Part shown: in pieces, positions 24,977-33,693 of the stretch
How positions within the stretch are numbered: position 1 is the first letter of the stretch
Layout of the letters: every line of letters starts with the position of its first letter
Assembly (NCBI RefSeq): GCF_000012945.1
Contig: NC_007509.1
Coordinates: 1,302,001 to 1,366,000, forward strand
DNA from: Burkholderia lata
GTDB taxonomy: Bacteria > Pseudomonadota > Gammaproteobacteria > Burkholderiales > Burkholderiaceae
DNA: 64,000 nt
Direction: 5' to 3'
The notes under the pieces: model-generated
The model's database searches: none
Seen by the model: the letters and a program-made list of their open reading frames with translations, nothing else
What the model was told of the DNA's origin: nothing
Program-made: the position numbers and the translations under genes

Positions 24977-25918
24977 TCACTTCGTGGGATGCGGGATGCG
25001 GTCGTGCAGCGGCGGCGCGGCAGGCGCGCGCGCGGGTGGGATGGCGGACGGCGACGCGGGGGAGCCGGATACCTCGGCCGAGGACGCCGCGTGCCACATC
25101 CGCGTGTCGCGCGCCTGCCGCCGCTCGCGGGCCAGCATCGCGCGGTTCACGACGACGACGCCGATCGTCACGACGGTGATGAACACCGTGGCGAGCGCAT
25201 TCATTTCCGGGTTGAGCCCCATCCGCACGCGGGAGAACACGACCAGCGGCAGCGTCGTCGATCCGGGGCCCGACAGGAACGCGGACAGGATCACGTCGTC
25301 GATCGACACCGTGAACGCGAGCAGCCAGCCGGACACCAGCGCCTGCGCGATCAGCGGCAGCGTGATCACGAAGAACACCTTCCACGGCCGCGCGCCGAGA
25401 TCGAGCGCGGCTTCCTCGATCGAGCGATCGAGCTCCTTCACGCGCGACTGCACGATCACCGCGACGAACGACAGGCACAGCATCACGTGGCCGATCCAGA
25501 TCGTCAGCCAGCCGCGCCCGGCCGGCCAGCCGAAGGTCTGCTGCATCGCGACGAACAGCAGCAGCAGCGAGATGCCCTGGATCACTTCCGGAATCACGAG
25601 CGGCGCGTTGATCATCGCGGCATACAGCGTGAAGCCGCGAAAGCGCCCCATGCGGGCCAGCACGAAGCCGGCCCAGGTGCCGATCGCGACCGACGCAGTG
25701 GCCGTCAGCAGCGCGATCTTCAGCGACAGCCATGCGGCCGTGAGCAGTTCGTCGTCGTGCAGCAGCGCGCCGTACCACTTCAGCGAGAAACCCGACCACA
25801 CCGTCACCAGCTTCGACGCGTTGAACGAGTAGACGACCAGGCTGACGATCGGGATGTACAGGAACAGGAAGCCCGCGCCCAGCACGCACGCGGACAGGAT
25901 GCGATTCGCGCGGTTCAT
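24977..25918 (-). CDS. potI: polyamine-type ABC transporter permease (PotI-like)
   Basis: A 313-residue inner-membrane permease with six predicted helices. The EAA loop, EEAALDLGARPWKVFFVITLP, contacts the ATPase. The N terminus, ACVLGAGFLFLYIPIVSLVVYSFN, is typical of PotC/PotI. The cytoplasmic C terminus is an unusually long Ala/Pro/Ser-rich tail of about 40 residues. It starts 4 nt inside the PotH stop, so the two are coupled, as expected for the heterodimeric channel of the PotFGHI system. Confidence 0.9.
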   Translation of the reverse strand: MNRANRILSACVLGAGFLFLYIPIVSLVVYSFNASKLVTVWSGFSLKWYGALLHDDELLTAAWLSLKIALLTATASVAIGTWAGFVLARMGRFRGFTLYAAMINAPLVIPEVIQGISLLLLFVAMQQTFGWPAGRGWLTIWIGHVMLCLSFVAVIVQSRVKELDRSIEEAALDLGARPWKVFFVITLPLIAQALVSGWLLAFTVSIDDVILSAFLSGPGSTTLPLVVFSRVRMGLNPEMNALATVFITVVTIGVVVVNRAMLARERRQARDTRMWHAASSAEVSGSPASPSAIPPARAPAAPPLHDRIPHPTK

Positions 25919-26898
25919 GGTTTGGCCTCCGCTTCGGTCTGGCTGTAATGGAGCAGCGCCATCGGCACGAGCAGCAGCAGCACCATCGTCACCGTCACCG
26001 CGGACGCCATCGGCCAGTCCATGTTGTTGAAGAACTCGTCCCACATCACGCGGCCGAGCATCAGCGTGTTCGCACCGCCGAGCAGCTCGGGGATCACGTA
26101 TTCGCCAACCGCGGGGATGAACACGAGCAGACTGCCCGCGACGATGCCGTTCCTCGACAGCGGCAGCGTGATGCGCCAGAACGCGGACCACGGCGTCGCG
26201 CCGAGATCGTTCGCGGCCTCGAGCAACGTGAGGTCCATCTTCACGAGGTGTGCATACAGCGGCATCACCATGAACGGCAGATACGAATAGACCATCCCGA
26301 TGTAGACGCCCGCGTCGGTGTGATACAGGCGCAGCGGTGTCGCGATCACGCCGAGCGCCGCCAGCGCGTGGTTCAGCAACCCGTCATCCTTCATGATCCC
26401 GACCCACGCATAGACGCGGATCAGGAACGACGTCCAGAACGGCAGCATCACGGCCATCATCAGCAGGTTGCGGCGGGCCGGCGCCGAGCGCGCAATGAAA
26501 TACGCGATCGGGTAGCCGGCCAGCAGGCACATCAGCGTCGATGCCGCGGCCATCTTCAGCGAGCTGACGTAGGTGTTCAGGTACAGGTCGTCCTGCAGCA
26601 GCAGCGCGTAATGTTTCAGCGACAGCACGACCTGCACGGTGCCCGCCTCCATCCGCGCGAGCGCGGTGTACGGCGGGATGCCGAGCATCTGGTCGGCGAA
26701 GCTGATCTTCAGCACCAGCACGAATGGCAGCGCGAAAAAGATCACGAGCCACAGGAACGGCACGCCGATCGCGACGGTGCGGCCCGAAGGCACGAAGCGC
26801 GACAACATCGCGAAGCGTCCCGGGCGGGCGCGACCGGTGCCGGTGCTTGCGGCACCGGACGATACCGGCGCGGACGGAGTGGTAGCGGAGGTTCTCAT
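25915..26898 (-). CDS. potH: polyamine-type ABC transporter permease (PotH-like)
   Basis: A 327-residue permease. A Ser/Thr/Gly-rich cytoplasmic N terminus of about 40 residues precedes six helices. The EAA motif is EAANDLGATPWSAFWRITLP, and ELLGGANTLMLGRVMWDEFF is a PotH/PotB landmark. With PotI it forms the membrane channel that takes substrate from PotF and is driven by PotG. It begins 10 bp after potG and overlaps potI by 4 nt. Confidence 0.9.
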   Translation of the reverse strand: MRTSATTPSAPVSSGAASTGTGRARPGRFAMLSRFVPSGRTVAIGVPFLWLVIFFALPFVLVLKISFADQMLGIPPYTALARMEAGTVQVVLSLKHYALLLQDDLYLNTYVSSLKMAAASTLMCLLAGYPIAYFIARSAPARRNLLMMAVMLPFWTSFLIRVYAWVGIMKDDGLLNHALAALGVIATPLRLYHTDAGVYIGMVYSYLPFMVMPLYAHLVKMDLTLLEAANDLGATPWSAFWRITLPLSRNGIVAGSLLVFIPAVGEYVIPELLGGANTLMLGRVMWDEFFNNMDWPMASAVTVTMVLLLLVPMALLHYSQTEAEAKP

Positions 26899-26908
26899 CG
26901 TTGGCCCC

Positions 26909-28048
26909 TCACTGCGTCAGCACGACGCCGCTGGCCGGCGACCACGACACGAACACGTCGTCGTTCCACGCCGGTGCGTTGTCGGTCATCAGGTGCGAGC
27001 TCGACAGGTTCGACACCACCGTCTTGCCGCTCGGCAAGCGCACGTGATACAGCGAGTAGCTGCCCATGTACGCGATGTCGGTCACGACGCCGCGCGCCCA
27101 GTTGTGTTTCGAACCGGGTTTCTCGCGCGACACGTGAATGCGTTCGGGGCGCACCGAGATGCCGACCGGCATCCCGAGCGGGCCGGTGACACCATGGTTC
27201 ACATGCATGCGCGCTTCGAGGTCGTCACTTTCGACGAAGATGTGATCGGGCTCGTCCTCGACCACACGCCCTTCGAACAGGTTCGTCGAGCCGATGAATT
27301 CGGCCGAGAAGCGGCTGTTCGGAAACTCGTACACCTCGCCAGGCGCACCGATCTGCACGATCTTGCCTTCGCTCATCACTGCGAGGCGGCTGGCCATCGT
27401 CATCGCCTCTTCCTGGTCGTGCGTGACCATCACGCAGGTCACGTCGACCTGCTCGATGATGTTCACGAGTTCGAGCTGGGTCTTCTGGCGGATCTTCTTG
27501 TCGAGCGCGGACATCGGCTCGTCGAGCAGCAAGAGCTTCGGACGCTTGACCAGCGAGCGGGCCAGCGCGACGCGCTGCTGCTGGCCGCCGGAGAGCTGGT
27601 GCGGCTTGCGCTGCGCGTACTTGCTCATCTGCACGAGCGCGAGCGCATCGGCCACGCGCTCCCTGATCTCGTGCTTCGGCGTGCCTTCCTGCTTCAGGCC
27701 GAATGCGACGTTCGATTCGACCGACATGTGCGGGAACAGCGCGTACGACTGGAACATCATGTTCACCGGGCGGCGATACGGCGGCAGCGATGCGAGATCT
27801 TCGCCGTCGACGAAGATCTTGCCGGAGGTGGCCGTCTCGAGCCCGGCGAGCATGCGCAGCAACGTCGACTTGCCGCAGCCCGAGCTGCCGAGCAGCGCGA
27901 AGAGTTCGTTCTTCGCGATCGTCAGGTTCACGTTGTCGACGGCGGTGCTGTCGCCGAATTTCTTCACGACGTTTTCGATGCGCACGAATGCGCCCGCATC
28001 GCGGCGAGCGTCGGCCGCAACCGGTGCGGCAGGGAGCGTATGGATCAT
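26909..28048 (-). CDS. potG: polyamine-type ABC transporter ATPase (PotG-like)
   Basis: A 379-residue ATPase. Walker A is GSSGCGKST, the signature LSGGQQQRVALARSL, Walker B LLLLDEPMSALD, and the H loop MVTHDQEEA. After the nucleotide-binding domain comes a C-terminal TOBE domain (about 290-379) with VSVRPERIHVS, as in PotA/PotG. It powers the PotH-PotI channel. It starts 11 bp after potF, on the same transcript. Substrate specificity is set by PotF. Confidence 0.92.
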   Translation of the reverse strand: MIHTLPAAPVAADARRDAGAFVRIENVVKKFGDSTAVDNVNLTIAKNELFALLGSSGCGKSTLLRMLAGLETATSGKIFVDGEDLASLPPYRRPVNMMFQSYALFPHMSVESNVAFGLKQEGTPKHEIRERVADALALVQMSKYAQRKPHQLSGGQQQRVALARSLVKRPKLLLLDEPMSALDKKIRQKTQLELVNIIEQVDVTCVMVTHDQEEAMTMASRLAVMSEGKIVQIGAPGEVYEFPNSRFSAEFIGSTNLFEGRVVEDEPDHIFVESDDLEARMHVNHGVTGPLGMPVGISVRPERIHVSREKPGSKHNWARGVVTDIAYMGSYSLYHVRLPSGKTVVSNLSSSHLMTDNAPAWNDDVFVSWSPASGVVLTQ

Positions 28049-28059
28049 CGTCGTCTCCC

Positions 28060-29181
28060 TCAACCGCCCGACTTCAACTGCAGCCACAGACGGTTCTGCA
28101 TCCGCGCGATGTCGGCGCTGCGCGGCATCGCGAGCGACGTCTTCGCGATCGTCGCGTCGGACAGGTAGATGCTCGGGTCTTGCACGATCGCCGGCGTCAC
28201 GAACGTACGGGCAGCCTTGTTGGCGCTCGGGTAGAAAATCTCGTTCGTGATCGCCGCGTTGGTCTTCGGGTCCTCGATGTAGTTGATCCACTTCAGCGCG
28301 GCTTCCGGATGCGGCGCATCCTTCGGGATCGCCATCACGTCGAACCACAGCAGGCCACCTTCCTTCGGGTTCACGTAGCGGATCTCGTACGAACGCTTCG
28401 CATCCAGCGTGCGCCGCCGCGCGATGCCGACGTCGCCGGACCAGCCGAGCACGACGCACACGTCGTTGTTCGCCAGGTCGTCCGCATAGCCGGCCGAGCT
28501 GAACTGCGTGACGTACGGGCGGATCTTCTTCAGCACGTCGTAGGCAGCCTGGTAGTCGGCCGGGTTCTTGCTCTCCGGGTCCTTGCCCATGTACTGCAGC
28601 GCCGCCGCGAACGCGGCGTCCGGTGCGTCGAGCAGCGAGATGCCGCAGCCTTTCAGCTTCGCCGCGTTCGCCGGGTCGAACAGCAGCGCCCAGCTGTCGG
28701 TCGGTGCGGCGTCGCCGAGCCGCTTCCGGACCGCCTCGACGTTGTAGCCGATCCCCGTCGTGCCCCACGCCCACGGCACGCCGTACTGGTTGCCCGGGTC
28801 GGCCTTCGCGACCATCTTCATCAGCACCGGGTCGAGGTTCGCGAGATTCGGCAGCTTCGACTTGTCGAGCTTCTGGTACACACCGGCCTGGATCTGCTGC
28901 GCGAGATAGTTCGACGTCGGCACGACGATGTCGTAGCCCGAACTGCCCGCGAGCAGCTTCGTCTGCAGCGTATCGTCGCTGTCGTAGCTGTCGTAGCGCA
29001 CCTTGATGCCCGACTGCTTCTCGAAGGTGGGGACCGTGTCCTTCGCGACATACTCCGACCAGTTGTACACGTTCAGGTTGGTGTCGCCGGCATGGACGGA
29101 CAGGCTGGCCGCGACGGCCAGCGCCGCCGACGTGACGCGCGCGGCGCGCAACGCCGGTTGACGACGGATACGGATACGCAT
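28060..29181 (-). CDS. potF: polyamine-binding periplasmic protein (PotF-like)
   Basis: A 373-residue extracytoplasmic binding protein. The signal peptide runs to about SVHAG. The mature start LNVYNWSEYVAKDTVPTFEK is the PotD/PotF hallmark, followed by YDIVVPTSNYLAQQI and NQYGVPWAWGTTGIGYN. Acidic and aromatic residues along the cleft (Asp/Trp/Tyr) fit a diamine ligand; which one, putrescine or another, is not provable here. It is the first gene of the minus-strand operon running to 18624, whose promoter lies in the 242-bp region shared with the LuxR-type regulator. Confidence 0.9.
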   Translation of the reverse strand: MRIRIRRQPALRAARVTSAALAVAASLSVHAGDTNLNVYNWSEYVAKDTVPTFEKQSGIKVRYDSYDSDDTLQTKLLAGSSGYDIVVPTSNYLAQQIQAGVYQKLDKSKLPNLANLDPVLMKMVAKADPGNQYGVPWAWGTTGIGYNVEAVRKRLGDAAPTDSWALLFDPANAAKLKGCGISLLDAPDAAFAAALQYMGKDPESKNPADYQAAYDVLKKIRPYVTQFSSAGYADDLANNDVCVVLGWSGDVGIARRRTLDAKRSYEIRYVNPKEGGLLWFDVMAIPKDAPHPEAALKWINYIEDPKTNAAITNEIFYPSANKAARTFVTPAIVQDPSIYLSDATIAKTSLAMPRSADIARMQNRLWLQLKSGG

Positions 29182-29301
29182 GGGGATTCTCCTTGTGATG
29201 GGGATCGGCCGTTGCGCCCGGTCCGGGTCCGGACTCGCGTCAACGCCGTCGAGCGGTGTTCAGCACAAGGGTCAATGTAGAGATCGCGACCGCCAGCGTC
29301 A

Positions 29302-29343
29302 GTCCCGAAAACCGGGACAAACGGCGACGTCGATTCCCGCCGT
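29302..29343. promoter_or_regulatory. two adjacent inverted repeats between potF and the LuxR-type gene
   Basis: GTCCCG-AAAAC-CGGGAC (29302-29318) is a perfect 6-bp inverted repeat with a 5-bp spacer. Just after it, ACGGCG ... CGCCGT (29321-29343) forms a second 6-bp repeat with an 11-bp spacer. Both lie in the middle of the divergent promoter region, 120 bp from potF and about 80-120 bp from the regulator. They are candidate operators for the regulator at 29424. Confidence 0.5.
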
Positions 29344-29423
29344 TTGGGTAGATTCCCGCGTAGGCAGTCGAAAATATTCGTGATACCTGTAGCGCCACCT
29401 GAAAATCTTCGACATCCGACGTC

Positions 29424-30257
29424 ATGAGCGCTGCGCTGCCCGCCCCCGATCTCCCGTTGAGCCACGTCGCGTTCGTGACCGAAACGCTGGGCGACATCGC
29501 ACAAGCCGTCGGCACGCCGCAGTTCATGCGCGCCGTCTACGACACGCTCGTGCGCTACGTCGATTTCGACGCCGTGCATCTCGACTACGAGCGCAGTGCG
29601 TCTTCCGGCCAGCGCAGCGTCGGCTGGATCGGCAGTTTCGGCCGCGAGCCCGAGCTGGTCGCGCAGGTGATGCGCCACTACTACCGCAGCTACGCGAGCG
29701 ACGATGCAACGTACGCGGCGATCGAAACCGAAAACGACGTGCAACTGCTGCAGGTGTCCTCGCAGCGCGTGGCGAGCGAGCTGCGCCATCTGTTCTTCGA
29801 TGCCGGCGACATCCACGACGAATGCGTGATCGCCGGCGTGACGGGCGGCACGCGCTACTCGATCTCGATCGCGCGTTCGCGGCGGCTGCCGCCGTTTTCG
29901 CTGAAGGAGCTGAGCCTGCTGAAGCAGCTCTCGCAAGTCGTGCTGCCGCTGGCATCCGCGCACAAGCGCCTGCTCGGCGCGATCTCGGCGGACGACACGC
30001 CACGCGACGAACTCGATCTCGACCTCGTCGCGCAATGGCTGCCGGAATGGCAGGAACGCCTGACCGCGCGCGAGATGCACGTCTGCGCGTCGTTCATCCA
30101 GGGCATGACGTCGGCGGCCATCGCGCAATCGATGGGGCTCAAGACGTCCACCGTCGACACGTACGCGAAGCGCGCGTTCGCGAAGCTCGGCGTCGATTCG
30201 CGCCGGCAACTGATGACGCTCGTGCTGAGAAACGCATCGCGGCGGCACGACGCCTAG
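29424..30257 (+). CDS. LuxR-family regulator, divergent from the pot operon
   Basis: A 277-residue regulator. The C-terminal LuxR-type HTH (about 210-270) has LTAREMHVCASFIQGMTSAAIAQ and LKTSTVDTYAKRAFAKLGV. The N-terminal two thirds has no receiver Asp motif and does not show the invariant residues of acyl-homoserine-lactone domains that I would look for, so it probably senses another ligand. Position and the paired inverted repeats suggest it controls the 8-gene polyamine operon read the other way. The intergenic gap to the porin at 30410 is 152 bp. Confidence 0.85.
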   Translation: MSAALPAPDLPLSHVAFVTETLGDIAQAVGTPQFMRAVYDTLVRYVDFDAVHLDYERSASSGQRSVGWIGSFGREPELVAQVMRHYYRSYASDDATYAAIETENDVQLLQVSSQRVASELRHLFFDAGDIHDECVIAGVTGGTRYSISIARSRRLPPFSLKELSLLKQLSQVVLPLASAHKRLLGAISADDTPRDELDLDLVAQWLPEWQERLTAREMHVCASFIQGMTSAAIAQSMGLKTSTVDTYAKRAFAKLGVDSRRQLMTLVLRNASRRHDA

Positions 30258-30409
30258 CGTCCCTGCGCGCCGGCCCCCAGCCGGTTGCGCGCGCACCCAT
30301 CCCCGCGCCGCCTCATAACGATCCGACAATTTATTGGTTCCCTTGACGATGCGCTGTCCGTATCGTTCACCGACTCGTCAGACCAATCGACCAACGGGGG
30401 AATCCAACA

Positions 30410-31582
30410 ATGAAACAGGTCCGTTCACTCGCACTGCTCGCGCTACCGGCCGCGCTCTACGCCGCCGGCGCGCACGCACAAAGCAGCGTCACGCTGTACG
30501 GCATCGCCGATGCGGGCATCGCGTACGTGCACAACGCGCAGAACGCGAACGGCAGCAATGCGTCGAGCCTCGTCAAGTTCAGCAGCGGCAACCTGTCGGG
30601 TAGCCGCTGGGGGCTGCGCGGCACCGAGGATCTCGGCGGCGGCCTGGCCGCGCTGTTCCAGCTCGAGAACGGCTTCAACATCGGCACGGGCGCACTCGGC
30701 CAGGGCTCGCGCGAATTCGGCCGCAAGGCCGTCGTCGGCCTCTCGAGCAGCACGTACGGCACCGTGACGCTCGGCCGCCAGTACGATCCGGTCGTCGATC
30801 TCGTGCAAGGCCTCACGCAGGACAACTACTTCGGCGGCGTGTTCGCGACGCCGGGCGACCTCGACAACTACGACAACAGCCTGCGCGTCAGCAACTCGGT
30901 GAAGTACACGAGCCCGCTGATCTCGGGCTTCCAGTTCGAAGGCCTGTACGGCTTCGGCGGCGTCGCGGGCGCCACCGGCAGCGGCCGCACGTACAGCTTC
31001 GGCGCAAGCTACGCGAACGGCCCGCTGTCGCTCGGTGCCGGCTTCTTCTATGCGAACGGCGGCTCCACCGTCGCGAACGGCGTGCGCAACTGGTCGAGCA
31101 GCTCGGACACGCTGTTCAACACCGTGATCAACCAGGGCTTCTCGAGCGCGAAGTCGATCCAGATCGTGCGCGTGGCCGGCCAGTACGTGGCCGGGCCCGC
31201 CACCTTCGGCCTCGCGTATTCGAACACGCAGTACGGCGCGGACACGCTGTCGGCATTCAGCCAGAACGCGAAGTTCAACAACGGCTCGGCGTTCTTCAAC
31301 TGGCAGTTCTCGCCGGCGCTGCGCGCGGGCGTCGGCTACAACTACACGTCGCTGACGGGCCCGTCTTCCGCGCACTACAACCAGGTCAACCTCGGCGCGG
31401 ACTACGCGCTGTCGAAACGCACCGACCTGTATGCGCTGTTCGGCTACCAGAAGGCGAGCGGCAACACGCTCAACGCGAACGGCGCGGTCGTGAAGGCCGC
31501 CGCGTCGGTCGGCTCGTACGGCGTGAACTCCGGCACCGATACGCAGGAACTCGCGATCGTCGGGATTCGCCACAAGTTCTGA
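30410..31582 (+). CDS. Gram-negative porin (390 aa)
   Basis: A general porin. The signal peptide ends at about GAHAQ. The first strand is SSVTLYGIADAGIAYV, then SRWGLRGTEDLGGGLAALFQLE and YGTVTLGRQYDPVVDLV, all textbook Burkholderia porin signatures. ALSKRTDLYALFGYQKASG precedes the final strand, which ends in GIRHKF. It is the longest of the three porins here and the closest to the classical OpcP/Omp38 pattern. A 13-bp-stem hairpin ends the gene. Confidence 0.95.
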   Translation: MKQVRSLALLALPAALYAAGAHAQSSVTLYGIADAGIAYVHNAQNANGSNASSLVKFSSGNLSGSRWGLRGTEDLGGGLAALFQLENGFNIGTGALGQGSREFGRKAVVGLSSSTYGTVTLGRQYDPVVDLVQGLTQDNYFGGVFATPGDLDNYDNSLRVSNSVKYTSPLISGFQFEGLYGFGGVAGATGSGRTYSFGASYANGPLSLGAGFFYANGGSTVANGVRNWSSSSDTLFNTVINQGFSSAKSIQIVRVAGQYVAGPATFGLAYSNTQYGADTLSAFSQNAKFNNGSAFFNWQFSPALRAGVGYNYTSLTGPSSAHYNQVNLGADYALSKRTDLYALFGYQKASGNTLNANGAVVKAAASVGSYGVNSGTDTQELAIVGIRHKF

Positions 31583-31622
31583 TCGCATCGCCGCACGGCG
31601 ACAACGACAACGACGACAGCCG

Positions 31623-31650
31623 GCAGGCGCGCACCGCGGTGCGCGCCTGC
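31623..31650 (+). terminator. terminator-like hairpin after the porin
   Basis: GCAGGCGCGCACC and GGTGCGCGCCTGC form a 13-bp perfect inverted repeat around GC, 41 bp after the porin stop, followed by TGCGTTTACA. The short T run makes an intrinsic terminator plausible. Confidence 0.6.
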
Positions 31651-31699
31651 TGCGTTTACACTCTCGCGATCCCGTTCCGCACGACACAAGGAGGCCGGC

Positions 31700-32344
31700 A
31701 TGCTGACCGTTTGGGGGCGCCGCAATGCATTCAACGTCCAGAAGGTGATGTGGCTCGTCGACGAGCTCGCGCTCGCGCATCGGCACGTGCCGGCCGGCGG
31801 GCAGTTCGGCGTGCTCGACACACCGGCTTTTCTCGCGATGAACCCGCACGGGCGCGTGCCGCTGATCGACGACGGCGGCACGGTCGTCTGGGAATCGCAC
31901 AGCATCCTGCGCTACCTCGCCGCGCGTTACGGGCGCCCCGGCTTCTGGCACGACGACCCGGCCGAACAGTCGCGCGCCGACCGCTGGATGGACTGGTCGC
32001 AAACCACGCTGCAGCCGACGTTCCTGAACGGCGTGTTCCGGGGCTACTTCCGGACGCCGCCCGAGCAGCGCGACACGGCGCGCGTCGAGCAAAGCATCGC
32101 GCAGTGCGCGCAGCACTTCCAGGCGCTCGATGCGGCGCTGGCCGGGCAGCCGTTTCTCGCGGGCGATTCAATCACACTCGCCGACATCGCGGCCGGCACG
32201 CACCTGTATCGCTACTTCGAACTCGACATCGCACGGCCGGACATCCCGCACGTGCAAGCGTGGTACGAACGGCTGAAAACGCGGCCCGCGTATCGCACGC
32301 ACGTGATGATTCCGTTCGACGACTTGCGCGGGCGGCTCGACTAG
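31700..32344 (+). CDS. glutathione S-transferase family protein
   Basis: A 214-residue cytosolic GST. The N-terminal thioredoxin-like domain (about 1-80) starts MLTVWGRRNAFNVQKVMWL, with the cis-Pro region PHGRVPLIDD and the glutathione-binding Glu-Ser of VWESHSILRYLA. The helical C-terminal domain carries FLAGDSITLADIAAGTHLY, the usual N-capping box. Substrate is unknown. AAGGAGG precedes the ATG. It stands alone between the porin hairpin and a convergent small-protein gene. Confidence 0.9.
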   Translation: MLTVWGRRNAFNVQKVMWLVDELALAHRHVPAGGQFGVLDTPAFLAMNPHGRVPLIDDGGTVVWESHSILRYLAARYGRPGFWHDDPAEQSRADRWMDWSQTTLQPTFLNGVFRGYFRTPPEQRDTARVEQSIAQCAQHFQALDAALAGQPFLAGDSITLADIAAGTHLYRYFELDIARPDIPHVQAWYERLKTRPAYRTHVMIPFDDLRGRLD

Positions 32345-32384
32345 CAAGTATCTCGGCGGCAGCGAATCCGCCCGGAAACGCCGC

Positions 32385-32897
32385 CTAATGTCGCCGCATT
32401 CCACCGAATCCGCTCATGCCGCCGACCGGATGCGTACCGCCGAATTCGTGACCGGCGGTACCAGCCGGGAACGCGCCGTGGTGAAAACCGGCGCCGATCG
32501 GCACGCCGAAGCGGCGATGCTCCGTCCCGTTGAAGTGGACGACGTGATCGAAGTGGTGGAAATGGTGGAAGTGGTGAAAACGATCGACGAACACGAAACC
32601 CACGCCCGCGCCGATGAAAAGCGGCGGGCCCCAGTACCACAGGTCGGCATACGGATAGTCCGCCGCCGGATACCATAGAACGCTACCATCGGGACTCTGC
32701 ACGAACTGCCATGTGCCGTCGTCCTGCAGGCACGCACGCCCGACGATTTGCTGCTCCGTGCCGTCGATGTTCGCTCGCGCGACGACCGCCCGGCAGTTCG
32801 TCGTCTCGTCCGCCAGATCGTCGTACGTTTGCGCAAAAACCGCCGCGGAACAGCCGAGACAGACGATGCCTATCCCGGATCGAAACCAGTTGCACAT
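32385..32897 (-). CDS. secreted protein with a His-rich tract, unknown function
   Basis: A 170-residue protein I do not recognise. The first 22 residues (MCNWFRSGIGIVCLGCSAAVFAQ) look like a signal peptide. Residues of about 25-75 contain two Cys (NCRAVV, RACLQDD), possibly a disulfide, and a WYYP/YPYADLWYW aromatic stretch. Then a hydrophobic FIGAGVGFVFVDRF leads into FHHFHHFHHFDHVVHF, a run of eight His that could bind metal. The end is Gly/His-rich (GGMSGFGGMRRH). AGGAG 6-7 nt before the ATG at 32897 supports this start over an upstream in-frame ATG. Neighbours give no hint of role. Confidence 0.75.
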   Translation of the reverse strand: MCNWFRSGIGIVCLGCSAAVFAQTYDDLADETTNCRAVVARANIDGTEQQIVGRACLQDDGTWQFVQSPDGSVLWYPAADYPYADLWYWGPPLFIGAGVGFVFVDRFHHFHHFHHFDHVVHFNGTEHRRFGVPIGAGFHHGAFPAGTAGHEFGGTHPVGGMSGFGGMRRH

Positions 32898-33107
32898 GAT
32901 CGGCTCCTGCCTGATTGCCCCCGACCACTCGATCGCGCGCGCCGCTGGCGGCACGCGGCCGATCGGATTGCCCGCGCACGATTCACCACGCGGCGCTCAC
33001 GTGCCGCCGCTTCGTACAAGGTCTCCTGACGGCTAAACGATGCGGCGCACCGGCTTATTCCAGGGGTCTGGTGCGAATGATCGACGCGGGAACCCGCGAC
33101 GCCCGAC

Positions 33108-33563
33108 CTAGCGCCGGGCGAAGCGGTAAGCAGCCGCTGCCGTGATCCCGAATACCAGATGGGCGACGAGCGTGATCGCGCCACGAACCGGGATGAACCA
33201 CGGGAAGATCGCGGTGAACGCGTACAGGTTGACGCCGTACAGGATGAGGCCGAACGCGCCGCCCGCGAGGAGCGCGGCTGCGAGCGACAGGTTGCGAATC
33301 GCCTTCGCCAGCACGGCCGCGTAGATCAGCGACAGTGCCATATGAACGAGGGTCGCGACCGCCATGACGAGCGGATCGAAGCCGGCGGACGCGCCGAGCA
33401 CGCCGCGCCCCATCACGATGGCCGCCGTGAGGCGTGTGTCGCGCAACAGGTTCCCGATCGCGTCATCGCCGGCGATCGGCCAGAGCAGCAGCTCGACGAC
33501 GGTCGAACCGACCGCCGCACCGAACGCGGCCCAGAGAACCGGGACCAGGCTGACTCGTTTCAA
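33108..33563 (-). CDS. small four-helix inner-membrane protein, unknown function
   Basis: A 151-residue integral membrane protein. Four hydrophobic segments are visible at about 5-28, 65-88, 92-115 and 122-147, with short charged loops (RDTR, KAIRN). Gly/Ala-rich helices and the ending AYRFARR suggest a cytoplasmic C terminus. I do not recognise a named family. It stands alone on the minus strand; the 210 bp before the next gene downstream hold no gene I can support. Confidence 0.75.
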   Translation of the reverse strand: MKRVSLVPVLWAAFGAAVGSTVVELLLWPIAGDDAIGNLLRDTRLTAAIVMGRGVLGASAGFDPLVMAVATLVHMALSLIYAAVLAKAIRNLSLAAALLAGGAFGLILYGVNLYAFTAIFPWFIPVRGAITLVAHLVFGITAAAAYRFARR

Positions 33564-33693
33564 TGGGCGCCCCTGTTGCCCCTATTGCCCCCGTCGCAAC
33601 CGGCCGATGCATCGAGGCGGCATGCACCCCACCCGCTCCGGCGCCGGTCGCCCCGCGTATGCCCGCAATACCGCACCGGGCGGCCACGCAAAA

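Noticed and set aside
29424..30257. Quorum-sensing LuxR with acyl-homoserine-lactone domain
   Set aside because: No luxI-type synthase is near and the invariant Trp/Tyr/Asp pattern of the autoinducer domain is not evident by eye; a ligand-sensing LuxR-type regulator is the safer call.
32530..32585. GGTGGAAATGGTGGAAGT-type short tandem repeat as a CRISPR or regulatory repeat
   Set aside because: It is the antisense of the His-Phe codon run in the secreted protein and is explained by coding.
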